Of a DNA stretch of 45,690 nucleotides, positions 38,506-45,690 are shown piece by piece. The notes under the pieces are model-generated. The model saw nothing but the letters and a program-made list of their open reading frames with translations, was not told the DNA's origin and did no database searches. The number at the start of each line of letters is the position of its first letter. Within the stretch, counting starts at the first letter, position 1. Position numbers and translations under genes: made by a program. This DNA is from Flavobacteriaceae bacterium (GTDB lineage Bacteria > Bacteroidota > Bacteroidia > Flavobacteriales > Flavobacteriaceae), in contig JAHEET010000008.1 in NCBI GenBank assembly GCA_024640565.1, forward strand, positions 1 to 45,690, read 5' to 3'.

Positions 38506-39435
38506 ATGGGTTTAAAAAGTTATATTAAAGCGGCAAGATTGCGCACACTTCCACTATCCATATCTGGAATTATCGTTGGAAGTATCCTTGGAAATGACGC
38601 TATTAATGCAAACCTTACTGCAGCAGTTGCAGCTCCATTTTGGGCAAATTCTATATTTTGGTTGGCAATTTTAACTACAATTGGATTTCAAGTACTGTCC
38701 AATTTCGCCAATGATTACGGAGATGGTATTAAAGGAACGGATGACCATCGCAAAGGAGAAGCTAGAATGGTTTCCTCAGGCGCCATCTCACCAAAGCAAA
38801 TGAAACAAGCAATGGTTTTTACCACAATCTGCACATTTAGTGTTGCTATGCTCTTAATTAACGAAGCTTTTGGAAGTGAAAATTTCGGGTATTCAGTAAC
38901 CTTTTTTATTCTGGGTCTTGCGTCGGTAGCAGCTGCAATTAAATATACGGTGGGAGAGTCTGCCTATGGATATAGTGGTTTGGGAGATGTTTTCGTTTTT
39001 TTATTCTTTGGATTGCTCAGTGTAGTTGGAAGTTATATTTTATTTACTCACCAAATAAATACACTTTTATTTTTACCAGCAACTTCTATTGGTTTGCTAA
39101 GTGCTGCCGTTTTGAATTTAAACAATATGAGAGATCAAATTCAAGACAAGCAACACCACAAAAACACGCTGGTTGTAAGTATGGGAAGTCAAAAAGCAAA
39201 AAAATACCATTATAGTTTAATTTTAGGCGCTTTACTTACCGCTGTTTTATATGTGCAAATACATTATCAATCGCCTATTCAATACTTATTCTTAATTGCT
39301 TTTATCCCGTTGTTTTTAAATATAAAAGTAGTTGCAAAAAATATAATATTCTCAGAGCTAGACAGTGAGCTAAAGAAAGTAGCACTGAGCACTTTTTTAT
39401 TCGCAATTCTTTTTGGAATTGGACAAATACTTTAA
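38506..39435 (+). CDS. menA: 1,4-dihydroxy-2-naphthoate polyprenyltransferase
   Basis: MenA attaches the isoprenoid tail to 1,4-dihydroxy-2-naphthoate in the membrane, giving demethylmenaquinone. The 309-residue protein is a UbiA-family prenyltransferase with about eight or nine membrane helices. The first Mg-diphosphate motif is NDYGDGIKGTDD (69-80), followed by HRKGEARMVSSG, a typical MenA stretch; the second aspartate-rich motif is NNMRDQIQD (about 206-214). It begins the menaquinone part of the run, 115 bp after the SPOR lipoprotein, so a separate promoter is possible though none is convincing. Confidence 0.95.
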   Translation: MGLKSYIKAARLRTLPLSISGIIVGSILGNDAINANLTAAVAAPFWANSIFWLAILTTIGFQVLSNFANDYGDGIKGTDDHRKGEARMVSSGAISPKQMKQAMVFTTICTFSVAMLLINEAFGSENFGYSVTFFILGLASVAAAIKYTVGESAYGYSGLGDVFVFLFFGLLSVVGSYILFTHQINTLLFLPATSIGLLSAAVLNLNNMRDQIQDKQHHKNTLVVSMGSQKAKKYHYSLILGALLTAVLYVQIHYQSPIQYLFLIAFIPLFLNIKVVAKNIIFSELDSELKKVALSTFLFAILFGIGQIL

Positions 39436-39444
39436 ATAATTACC

Positions 39445-39957
39445 ATGAAAATTATAAAAATAATACTGAGTGTCATAACCTTTTTTATCGTTGCATTTTT
39501 TCTGACGGGTCTGTTTGTAAAAGAAACTACCTACCAAGCTTCCATTACCGTCAACAAGCCCATTTCAGCAGTTTTTAAAGATTTTAGTACCGCTGAGAAC
39601 ATAAAAAATTGGATTCCTGAAATAAAATCATTGAAGGTGATCCACGAAAACCCAGGCAAAGTTGGAAGTACCTATGAGATTGTGCTTACTAACAAAGGTC
39701 AAGACATTACGATGACTCAAAAAATCCTTGCTTTTGTCCCCAACGAAAAAACAACATTTTATTTTGATGCTGAGAATATGTTAAAAACAGATGACTATAT
39801 TTTTACAGAAAATAAAGGCATCACCACCATTCGATTAAACGCCATTTGTGTTAGTGATTCATACATTATGGCTTGTATGTTTCCATATTTTAAAGGAACT
39901 TTTCAAGCACAAGATCAAGGATATTTGAATAATTTTAAAGCGTTTTCCGAAAAATAA
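39445..39957 (+). CDS. SRPBCC (START-like) superfamily protein
   Basis: A 170-residue protein with an N-terminal hydrophobic segment (about 3-25) that may be a membrane anchor or uncleaved signal, then an SRPBCC/polyketide-cyclase-like fold (about 30-168): YQASITVNKPISAVFKDFS, NIKNWIPEIKSLKVI, and TTIRLNAICVSDSYIMACM. Such folds bind hydrophobic ligands in a deep pocket. It lies 9 bp after menA and 7 bp before menC, so it is co-transcribed with menaquinone genes. A link to menaquinone or its precursors is a reasonable guess from context only; I cannot name a ligand. Confidence 0.75.
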   Translation: MKIIKIILSVITFFIVAFFLTGLFVKETTYQASITVNKPISAVFKDFSTAENIKNWIPEIKSLKVIHENPGKVGSTYEIVLTNKGQDITMTQKILAFVPNEKTTFYFDAENMLKTDDYIFTENKGITTIRLNAICVSDSYIMACMFPYFKGTFQAQDQGYLNNFKAFSEK

Positions 39958-39964
39958 GTTTATT

Positions 39965-41002
39965 TTGATAAAAGCAACTTACAAAAAATACATCCTGAAT
40001 TTTAAAAACCCAAGTGGAACCTCACGTGGAATTTTAAAAACCAAAGAAACCTGGTTTCTGATTTTAGAAGAAAATGGAAAAAAAGGGTATGGAGAAACCG
40101 GTCTTTTTAGAGGTTTGAGTATAGACGATGTTCCAGAATATGAGGAAAAACTTGCTTGGGTTTGCAATCATATCAATGTAGGAATCGAAAAATTATTGGT
40201 CGAATTGTCTCACTTTCCTTCCATTCAATTTGGCATAGAACAGGCATTTTTATCCCTACAGAGTAATTCTCCCTTTCAATTGTTTCCGTCTAAATTTACA
40301 GAAAAAAAAGCACCTATTCCAATCAATGGCTTAATTTGGATGGGTGATAAAACCTTTATGAAAAGCCAAATAAAAGCCAAATTAAATCAAGGATTTTCTT
40401 GTTTAAAAATGAAAATTGGGGCCATCAATTTTAATGCAGAAATCAACTTACTAAAATCCATTAGAAAAGAATTTTCACCTTCAGAAATTGAATTGAGGGT
40501 GGATGCAAACGGTGCATTTTCTCCAGGAGAAGCTTTGGAGAAATTAGACAGGTTGTCGGCATTAAAAATACACTCTATAGAACAACCAATTCAACAAGGA
40601 CAAGTAGAAGAAATGGCCTTCCTATGCGCCAATACATCGCTACCAATTGCATTGGATGAAGAACTTATTGGAGTATTCTCTACTTCAAAGAAGAAAGCAC
40701 TTGTCGAAACCATAAAACCCCAATATATTATTTTAAAGCCAAGTTTGGTGGGGGGATTTGCAGGCACCAAGGAATGGATTTCTATTGCAGAGAAAAATAA
40801 CGCAGCTTGGTGGATTACATCAGCATTAGAAAGTAATCTAGGATTGAATGCAATATCACAATTTACCTATACTTTAAAAAGTACATTGCCCCAAGGCCTA
40901 GGAACCGGGAGTTTGTTTACAAACAATATAGAAAGCCCTTTAGAAGTGAATAATGGGGCGTTACATTATAATAATTTAGTAAATTGGGATTTTAAATTAT
41001 AA
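39965..41002 (+). CDS. menC: o-Succinylbenzoate synthase (enolase superfamily)
   Basis: MenC dehydrates SHCHC to o-succinylbenzoate in menaquinone synthesis. The 345-residue protein shows the enolase-superfamily active site: the KxK motif Lys148 and Lys150 (CLKMKIGA), metal ligands Asp180 (RVDANGAF), Glu206 (SIEQPI) and Asp231 (ALDEELIG), and the general-acid/base Lys258 (LKPSLVGG). The nearest usable start is TTG at 39965 (MIKATYKKYILNF); no in-frame ATG fits, so a non-ATG start is likely. Dipeptide epimerases share this fold, but its place between menA and menE settles the call. It follows the SRPBCC gene by 7 bp and precedes the CPBP gene by 2 bp. Confidence 0.92.
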   Translation: MIKATYKKYILNFKNPSGTSRGILKTKETWFLILEENGKKGYGETGLFRGLSIDDVPEYEEKLAWVCNHINVGIEKLLVELSHFPSIQFGIEQAFLSLQSNSPFQLFPSKFTEKKAPIPINGLIWMGDKTFMKSQIKAKLNQGFSCLKMKIGAINFNAEINLLKSIRKEFSPSEIELRVDANGAFSPGEALEKLDRLSALKIHSIEQPIQQGQVEEMAFLCANTSLPIALDEELIGVFSTSKKKALVETIKPQYIILKPSLVGGFAGTKEWISIAEKNNAAWWITSALESNLGLNAISQFTYTLKSTLPQGLGTGSLFTNNIESPLEVNNGALHYNNLVNWDFKL

Positions 41003-41004
41003 TT

Positions 41005-41961
41005 ATGGGATTTATAGAAACAGCTTACAAAGGAAAGAATGATTGGTGGATGTATGTCTTAGGTATTGTATTTGTTTTCATTGGAACTCAATTTGGATCC
41101 ATTCCTTTGGGATTGGTTGCTTTTTGGCAAGCAGGAGGTGACATGGCGGTCTATATAGAAGCAGCCAATGACAATTTTATGAAGATGGGGATCAATGCCA
41201 ATTTATTTCTATTGCTCATGATTTTTACCTTTATGATGGGGCTTCTTGCCCTGTTTCTTAGTGTAAAGTACCTTCACAAAAAGAAATTTAAGTGGATTGT
41301 GACTTCTCGGGAATCTGTAGATTGGAAACGGGTTTCTTTTGGTTTTTTCTCTTGGGGAATTTTATCGGCCTTAATCATCTTAGCAGGCATTTATTTTGAG
41401 CCTACATTGTATGTTTGGAATTTTAAACCAATTCCATTTTTTATCCTATTGGCAATATCATTACTCTTTTTACCTTTACAAACTAGTACAGAAGAAGTAT
41501 TGTTTAGAGGATATTTTATGCAAGGACTGGGATTGTTAGTTAAGAATCGATGGTTTCCTTTACTATTGACTTCGGTAATTTTCGGATTGCTGCATATGGC
41601 AAATCCAGAGATTGACAAAATAGGCAATATTGCTTTGGTATTTTATATTGGAACAGGATTATTTTTTGGAATTGCTACCTTAATGGATGATGGACTAGAA
41701 CTAGCCCTAGGTTTGCACGCATCAAACAATATCGTAGCCGCTTTTCTAGTTACCGCAGATTGGACTGTTTTTCAAACAGATGCCTTGTTTGTTGATACTT
41801 CGGAACCATCGGTATCTTTAACAATGTTTTTGCCTGTTTTTGTTTTATACCCAATCATGTTGCTTTGGTTTTCCAAAAAATACAATTGGACAAATTGGAA
41901 AGAAAAACTTTTTGGAGCTGTTGAAAAACCGAATTTAATTGATGAAAATGAATTTTCATAA
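41005..41961 (+). CDS. CPBP family intramembrane metalloprotease
   Basis: An integral membrane protein of 318 residues with about eight hydrophobic helices. The CPBP (CaaX protease and bacteriocin-processing, Abi) motifs are complete: Glu163-Glu164 with Arg168 (TEEVLFRGYFM), His197 (FGLLHMANP), and His238 with Asn242 (GLHASNN). Members cut membrane-associated peptides or act in maturation and immunity; the substrate here is unknown. The gene is 2 bp after menC and overlaps menE by 20 bp, so it is fixed in the menaquinone operon, although no biochemical reason is evident. Confidence 0.88.
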   Translation: MGFIETAYKGKNDWWMYVLGIVFVFIGTQFGSIPLGLVAFWQAGGDMAVYIEAANDNFMKMGINANLFLLLMIFTFMMGLLALFLSVKYLHKKKFKWIVTSRESVDWKRVSFGFFSWGILSALIILAGIYFEPTLYVWNFKPIPFFILLAISLLFLPLQTSTEEVLFRGYFMQGLGLLVKNRWFPLLLTSVIFGLLHMANPEIDKIGNIALVFYIGTGLFFGIATLMDDGLELALGLHASNNIVAAFLVTADWTVFQTDALFVDTSEPSVSLTMFLPVFVLYPIMLLWFSKKYNWTNWKEKLFGAVEKPNLIDENEFS

Positions 41962-43024
41962 AAACTTTCAATTAAACGGGAAATCATTTGCTACCTCGAA
42001 TGAAATTATTGATTTTTCCGAGGAGATTTCTTTGGAAATCGCACTCTTTCTAAAAGATTGGTTTTCAAAAAAACAATCTCTAGAAGTCAATACTTCAGGA
42101 TCTACAGGAGTGCCCAAAACAATTGCAATCAAAAAAGAATTTTTTGTCAATTCGGCCCTGTCAACTGCTCAATTTCTTGATTTAAAAAATCAAACAACTG
42201 CATTAATGTGTTTGCCGCCAAAATACATAGCAGGCAAAATGATGTTGGTAAGAGCCCTTGTTTTAGGATGGCATTTGGATGTTGTTTCTTCGAAGTTAAA
42301 TCCACTAGAAAACTTGGATAAAGCCTATGATTTTTCTGCAATGGTTCCTTTACAATTAGAACACTCTTTAGTAAAGATCAATCAAATAAAAAAAGTAATA
42401 GTGGGAGGCGGTGTCGTTTCATCTCAACTTCAAGAAAAATTACAAGGAATTCAAAGTATTGTCTATGCAACCTATGGAATGACTGAAACGGTTTCACACA
42501 TAGCACTTAAACAATTAAATCATTGGACACCAATTGTAGGACTTGCGTCTTTGGCTTCTTTTTACCAATTATTGCCCCATGTAAGGATCTATAAAGACAC
42601 TCGAAATTGTTTGGTCATCGATGCGCCAAAAGTTGCTGAAGAAATCATATTTACAAACGATATTGTCGAAGTAATTTCAGACAAACACTTTGAGTGGTTG
42701 GGACGTTTTGACAATGTTATTAATTCTGGAGGTGTCAAACTACACCCGGAAAGAATCGAGGAGAAGCTCTCTAACATTATTGACCAACGTTTTTTTGTTG
42801 CTGGAATTCCTGACGCACAATTGGGCGAAAAATTACTCTTAATCATAGAATGCCAAAGCGAAAACAGTTTAAAGTTACAACAATTTATCGTTAAAAAAAT
42901 TCAGCATTTAGACAGGCTTTCCAAATATGAAAAACCAAAAGAAATTCTTTTTGTTTCTACTTTTGTAACTACAGAAACAAAAAAAATCCAACGAAATAAA
43001 ACGTTGGATCTGTTGGGTTTATAA
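41942..43024 (+). CDS. menE: o-Succinylbenzoate--CoA ligase
   Basis: MenE activates o-succinylbenzoate to its CoA ester, feeding MenB. The 360 residues form a short acyl-adenylating enzyme: the phosphate loop TSGSTGVPK (51-59), YGMTETVSH (178-186), WLGRFDNVINSGGVKLHPE (the hinge and A8 motif), and the C-terminal catalytic lysine in TKKIQRNK (Lys348). It is shorter than enterobacterial MenE (about 450), as usual in Bacteroidota. The start is ATG 41942 (or 41948), inside the end of the CPBP gene. The last 15 or so codons contain a hairpin that appears to terminate the opposing yebC transcript. menB, menD and menF are not in the window. Confidence 0.92.
   Translation: MKMNFHKNFQLNGKSFATSNEIIDFSEEISLEIALFLKDWFSKKQSLEVNTSGSTGVPKTIAIKKEFFVNSALSTAQFLDLKNQTTALMCLPPKYIAGKMMLVRALVLGWHLDVVSSKLNPLENLDKAYDFSAMVPLQLEHSLVKINQIKKVIVGGGVVSSQLQEKLQGIQSIVYATYGMTETVSHIALKQLNHWTPIVGLASLASFYQLLPHVRIYKDTRNCLVIDAPKVAEEIIFTNDIVEVISDKHFEWLGRFDNVINSGGVKLHPERIEEKLSNIIDQRFFVAGIPDAQLGEKLLLIIECQSENSLKLQQFIVKKIQHLDRLSKYEKPKEILFVSTFVTTETKKIQRNKTLDLLGL
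42979..43009 (-). terminator. yebC terminator embedded in the menE coding end
   Basis: ATCCAACG (42986-42993) pairs with CGTTGGAT (43002-43009) with an 8-nt loop. On the minus strand the stem is followed by seven T (complement of 42985-42979). It lies 26 bp past the yebC stop, inside the last codons of menE. On the plus strand there is no T-run after it. Confidence 0.7.
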
Positions 43025-43034
43025 ACGAATAATT

Positions 43035-43751
43035 TTACATTTCCATCGAGTGGTACACGTTCTGTACATCATCATCCTCTTCTAGTTTTTCTAAAAGTTT
43101 TTCAACATCTGCTTGTTGCGCTTCCGAAAGTTTATTAGTTGTTGTCGGAATTCTTTCAAAGCCAGAGGATAAAATTTCTATATTTTCTTTTTCAAAGAAA
43201 GACTGTATTGCACCAAATTGTTCAAAAGGTGCATAAATGATGATTCCTTCTTCATCATCAAAAACTTCTTCTACTTCAAAATCAATAAGTTCCAATTCTA
43301 AATCTTCTAAATCGGTCGTTATATCTTCCTTTTTAAGAGTGAAAGTACATGTATGATCAAACATAAAAATGACAGATCCCGAGTTTCCTAAATTTCCATC
43401 ACATTTATTAAAAGCGGCTCTTACATTGGCAACGGTCCTATTGTTATTGTCAGTTGCAGTTTCTACAACAACCGCAATTCCGTGGGGAGCATATCCTTCA
43501 AAAAGTGCTTCCTTATAGTTTGCAGTATCTTTATCGGTTGCTTTTTTGATGGCACGTTCAACATTTTCTTTTGGCATGTTTGCAGCTTTTGCATTCTGCA
43601 TTACTGCTCTTAATCGGGAATTGGCATCTGGATTTGGGCCTCCTTCTTTAATCGCCATTACAATATCCTTACCAATTCTGGTAAAGGTTTTTGCCATTGC
43701 TGACCAACGTTTCATTTTACGCCCCTTTCTCAATTCGAATGCTCTTCCCAT
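43035..43751 (-). CDS. YebC/PmpR family (TACO1-like) protein
   Basis: A 238-residue protein of the YebC family. Members were first described as DNA-binding transcription regulators, while recent work on relatives supports a translation role in relieving ribosome stalling. Family marks: MGRAFELRKGRKMKRWSAMAK at the start, FTRIGKDIVMAIKEGGPNPD, NMPKENVERAIKKA, FEGYAPHGIAVVVE, and GSVIFMFDH. The start at 43751 is preferred to 43811 because the extra 20 residues are hydrophobic and not part of the family. It is convergent with menE, 10 bp apart, and is transcribed apart from the carboxylase gene, 108 bp upstream. Confidence 0.92.
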   Translation of the reverse strand: MGRAFELRKGRKMKRWSAMAKTFTRIGKDIVMAIKEGGPNPDANSRLRAVMQNAKAANMPKENVERAIKKATDKDTANYKEALFEGYAPHGIAVVVETATDNNNRTVANVRAAFNKCDGNLGNSGSVIFMFDHTCTFTLKKEDITTDLEDLELELIDFEVEEVFDDEEGIIIYAPFEQFGAIQSFFEKENIEILSSGFERIPTTTNKLSEAQQADVEKLLEKLEEDDDVQNVYHSMEM

Positions 43752-43859
43752 CTCTTGTTTTGTTTTAAATAGTAATAGTAAGCAAATGTAAAAATTTGCG
43801 AACTGTTGCACAATTGTTTGTTGAATGTTTTCCCTAAACTCCTGTCTAAGTGCCTTTGG

Positions 43860-45488
43860 TTATACTTGTAAAAGACCTAAATTAAATTTCTTTTCAATAG
43901 GGGCATGATTCGCAGCTTCGATTCCCATAGAAATCCATGTTCTGGTTTCTAATGGATTGATGACTCCATCTGTCCAAATTCTTGCCGCAGCATAATATGG
44001 AGAAATCTGATTGTCGTAACGAGATTTTATTTTGTCATACAATGTAGTTTCCATTTCTGGTGTGATCGCTTCCCCTTGTTTTTTTAGAGAAGCCGTCTCT
44101 ATTTGTAGCAAAACTTTCGCAGCAGCATCTCCACTCATTACCGCCAATTGTGCCGATGGCCAGGCTACAATTAGTCTTGGGTCATAAGCTTTTCCACACA
44201 TAGCATAATTTCCTGCACCGTACGAGTTTCCGATAATAATCGTGAATTTTGGTACAACAGAATTGCTCACGGCATTCACCATTTTTGCCCCGTCTTTTAT
44301 GATTCCTCCATGTTCAGATTTACTTCCAACCATAAATCCTGTCACGTCTTGTAAGAAAACCAAGGGTATTTTTTTCTGATTGCAATTCGCAATAAAACGG
44401 GTTGCTTTGTCTGCAGAATCATTATAAATTACCCCTCCAAATTGCATTTCACCTTTTTGTGCTTTTACCAATTTTCGTTGATTTGCAACAATACCAACTG
44501 CCCAACCGTCAATGCGCGCATAGCCAGTTAAAATGGTTTGCCCGTATCCTTCTTTGTATTGATCAAATTCTGACTTGTCAACCAAACGTTTGATGATTTC
44601 CAACATGTCATATTGGGCATTTCTTTCTTTTGGGAGTATCCCGAAAATATCTTCTTGATTTTCTTTTGGTGCTTCACTTTTGATTTTGCTAAATCCTGCC
44701 TTTTCAAAATCACCAATTTTATCTACAATACCTTTAATTTTATCCAATGCATCTTTATCATTCAATGCTTTGTAGTCTGTAACTCCTGAAATTTCACAAT
44801 GTGTGGTGGCACCACCCAAGGTTTCATTGTCAATACTTTCTCCAATGGCTGCTTTTACCAAATAACTTCCTGCTAAAAAAATACTTCCTGTTTTGTCAAC
44901 AATAATCGCTTCATCACTCATAATTGGCAAATAGGCTCCACCTGCAACACAACTCCCCATCACTGCAGAAATTTGAGTAATTCCCATACTACTCATAATG
45001 GCATTGTTTCTGAAAATACGGCCAAAATGTTCTTTATCTGGAAAAATTTCATCTTGCATTGGCAAATACACACCCGCAGAATCTACTAAATAAATGATTG
45101 GAATTTTGTTTTCGATGGCTATTTCTTGTGCTCGTAAATTCTTTTTTCCCGTAATTGGAAACCAAGCTCCTGCTTTTACGGTTGCATCATTGGCCACAAC
45201 AATACATTGTTTTCCTTTGACATACCCCATTTTTACAACAACACCACCTGAAGGACACCCTCCGTGTTCTTTATACATATTTTCACCGGCAAAAGCAGCG
45301 ATTTCTATTGACTTTGCCTTGTCATCTAACAGGTAGTCAATCCTTTCACGAGCAGTCATTTTTCCTTTCTCATGATGCTTGTCGATACGTTTTTGTCCTC
45401 CACCCAGCTTTACTCTGGCAAAGCGTTTGCGTAAATCTGAAACTAAAAGTTTATTAAAATCTTCGTTTTTGTTGAAGTTTATATCCAT
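43860..45488 (-). CDS. Acyl-CoA carboxylase carboxyltransferase (beta) subunit
   Basis: Biotin-dependent carboxyltransferase subunit of 542 residues, with the two crotonase-fold halves of the MCC/PCC beta family. Visible marks are the N-terminal KGKMTARERIDYLLD, GGVVVKMGYVKGK, the oxyanion-hole regions PIIYLVDSAGVYLPMQDEIFP and SCVAGGAYLPIMSDEA, and in the second half VFLQDVTGFMVGSKSEHGGII and GNSYGAGNYAMCGKAYDPR. The segment SGDAAAKVL and the overall length are closest to methylcrotonyl-CoA carboxylase beta, so leucine breakdown is the best guess; propionyl- or another acyl-CoA carboxylase cannot be excluded. The biotin carboxylase partner is not in the window. Confidence 0.88.
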   Translation of the reverse strand: MDINFNKNEDFNKLLVSDLRKRFARVKLGGGQKRIDKHHEKGKMTARERIDYLLDDKAKSIEIAAFAGENMYKEHGGCPSGGVVVKMGYVKGKQCIVVANDATVKAGAWFPITGKKNLRAQEIAIENKIPIIYLVDSAGVYLPMQDEIFPDKEHFGRIFRNNAIMSSMGITQISAVMGSCVAGGAYLPIMSDEAIIVDKTGSIFLAGSYLVKAAIGESIDNETLGGATTHCEISGVTDYKALNDKDALDKIKGIVDKIGDFEKAGFSKIKSEAPKENQEDIFGILPKERNAQYDMLEIIKRLVDKSEFDQYKEGYGQTILTGYARIDGWAVGIVANQRKLVKAQKGEMQFGGVIYNDSADKATRFIANCNQKKIPLVFLQDVTGFMVGSKSEHGGIIKDGAKMVNAVSNSVVPKFTIIIGNSYGAGNYAMCGKAYDPRLIVAWPSAQLAVMSGDAAAKVLLQIETASLKKQGEAITPEMETTLYDKIKSRYDNQISPYYAAARIWTDGVINPLETRTWISMGIEAANHAPIEKKFNLGLLQV

Positions 45489-45569
45489 AGGGATGTATTA
45501 ATTAGACAGTAAAAATAATCATTTTTTATGGTCTAAAATAGTTGATTTTATTAAAAGAGAATTCCTTCT

Positions 45570-45690
45570 TTACTTCCTAAGCAACGAAAAGTTTCCAGTC
45601 TTAAAGATTGTTTTTTTGTTGGTATCAAAGGGTACCAATTTAATAGACACCCAATAATCGTCCGAAGGCAATTTTTTTCCATTGTAGGTG
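45570..45690 (-). CDS. C-terminal end of a type IX secreted protein (type B sorting domain)
   Basis: The last 39 residues of a minus-strand gene whose body lies beyond the right edge. Hand translation gives TYNGKKLPSDDYWVSIKL, then VPFDTNKKTIFKTGNF and the end SLLRK, stop at 45570-45572. This matches the gliding-motility-associated (type B) C-terminal sorting domain: YNGKxLPSDDYW, followed by a final strand with G-x-F-S-L-x-R. Such domains send large adhesins or enzymes through the T9SS for attachment to the surface. The rest of the protein, and so its job, is not visible. Confidence 0.82.
   Translation of the reverse strand, partial: TYNGKKLPSDDYWVSIKLVPFDTNKKTIFKTGNFSLLRK

Noticed and set aside
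43752..43811. Upstream start for the YebC protein adding 20 hydrophobic residues
   Set aside because: Family proteins start at the MGRAFE methionine (43751); a signal-like extension makes no sense for a cytoplasmic protein.

Overview
The window is about 45.7 kb of a low-GC Gram-negative genome from the phylum Bacteroidota, most probably family Flavobacteriaceae. The grounds are: a gliding and type IX secretion block (gldJ, porU, porV), a fused ResB-CcsA cytochrome c maturation protein, a menaquinone gene set, an LptD/TamB/MCE outer-membrane gene set, promoter-like boxes of the Bacteroidota form (TTTG or TTG, 19-22 bp, TAnnTTTG), and a type IX secretion C-terminal signal at the right edge. Genus cannot be settled from this sequence; it resembles marine Flavobacteriaceae. 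Nearly all of it is chromosomal core. Only the left end (a tyrosine recombinase cut by the window edge) looks mobile.

Layout. 1-710: integrase, truncated, minus strand. 711-1147: very AT-rich spacer with a cluster of TAACRT repeats and the leader of the next gene. 1148-3248: sugar-kinase-like ATPase facing murF. 3319-9742: gldJ (minus) divergent from porU-porV (plus). 9822-15029: cytidine deaminase, an unexplained 413-bp spacer, a FabH-like ketoacyl synthase, guaA and a LysM lipoprotein. 15136-21865, all minus: a small TM/TPR protein, ccsBA, an LTA-synthase-like phosphatase-superfamily protein and tsaD. 21979-26478: tamB. 26488-28215: a sodium:solute symporter (minus). 28393-30394: pfkA-gapA. 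30467-33609: lptD-ridA (minus). 33703-43024: a long plus-strand run of amidase, MCE protein, two Fe-S proteins, SPOR lipoprotein, menA, SRPBCC protein, menC, CPBP protease and menE. 43035-45488: yebC and an acyl-CoA carboxylase carboxyltransferase (minus). 45570-45690: C-terminal end of a type IX secreted protein (minus).

How the genes work together. Three themes dominate: building and maintaining the envelope (MurF, amidase, SPOR and LysM lipoproteins, LptD, TamB, MCE protein); secretion and gliding (GldJ, PorU, PorV and a probable T9SS cargo); and menaquinone-based respiration (CcsBA, MenA/C/E and a membrane Fe-S protein with its soluble CCG partner). Central metabolism is represented by PfkA, GapA, GuaA and Cdd.

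I found no clear new defence or mobile system, no CRISPR, and no rRNA or tRNA. The best leads are: the soluble CCG Fe-S protein, which has lost every expected cluster ligand in its first module while the second is intact; a roughly 11-bp-phased set of TAACRT repeats at the integrase start; a non-coding block at 10305-10717 with coding-like composition; and murF and guaA, whose -7 boxes lie so close to ATG that leaderless mRNAs are likely.
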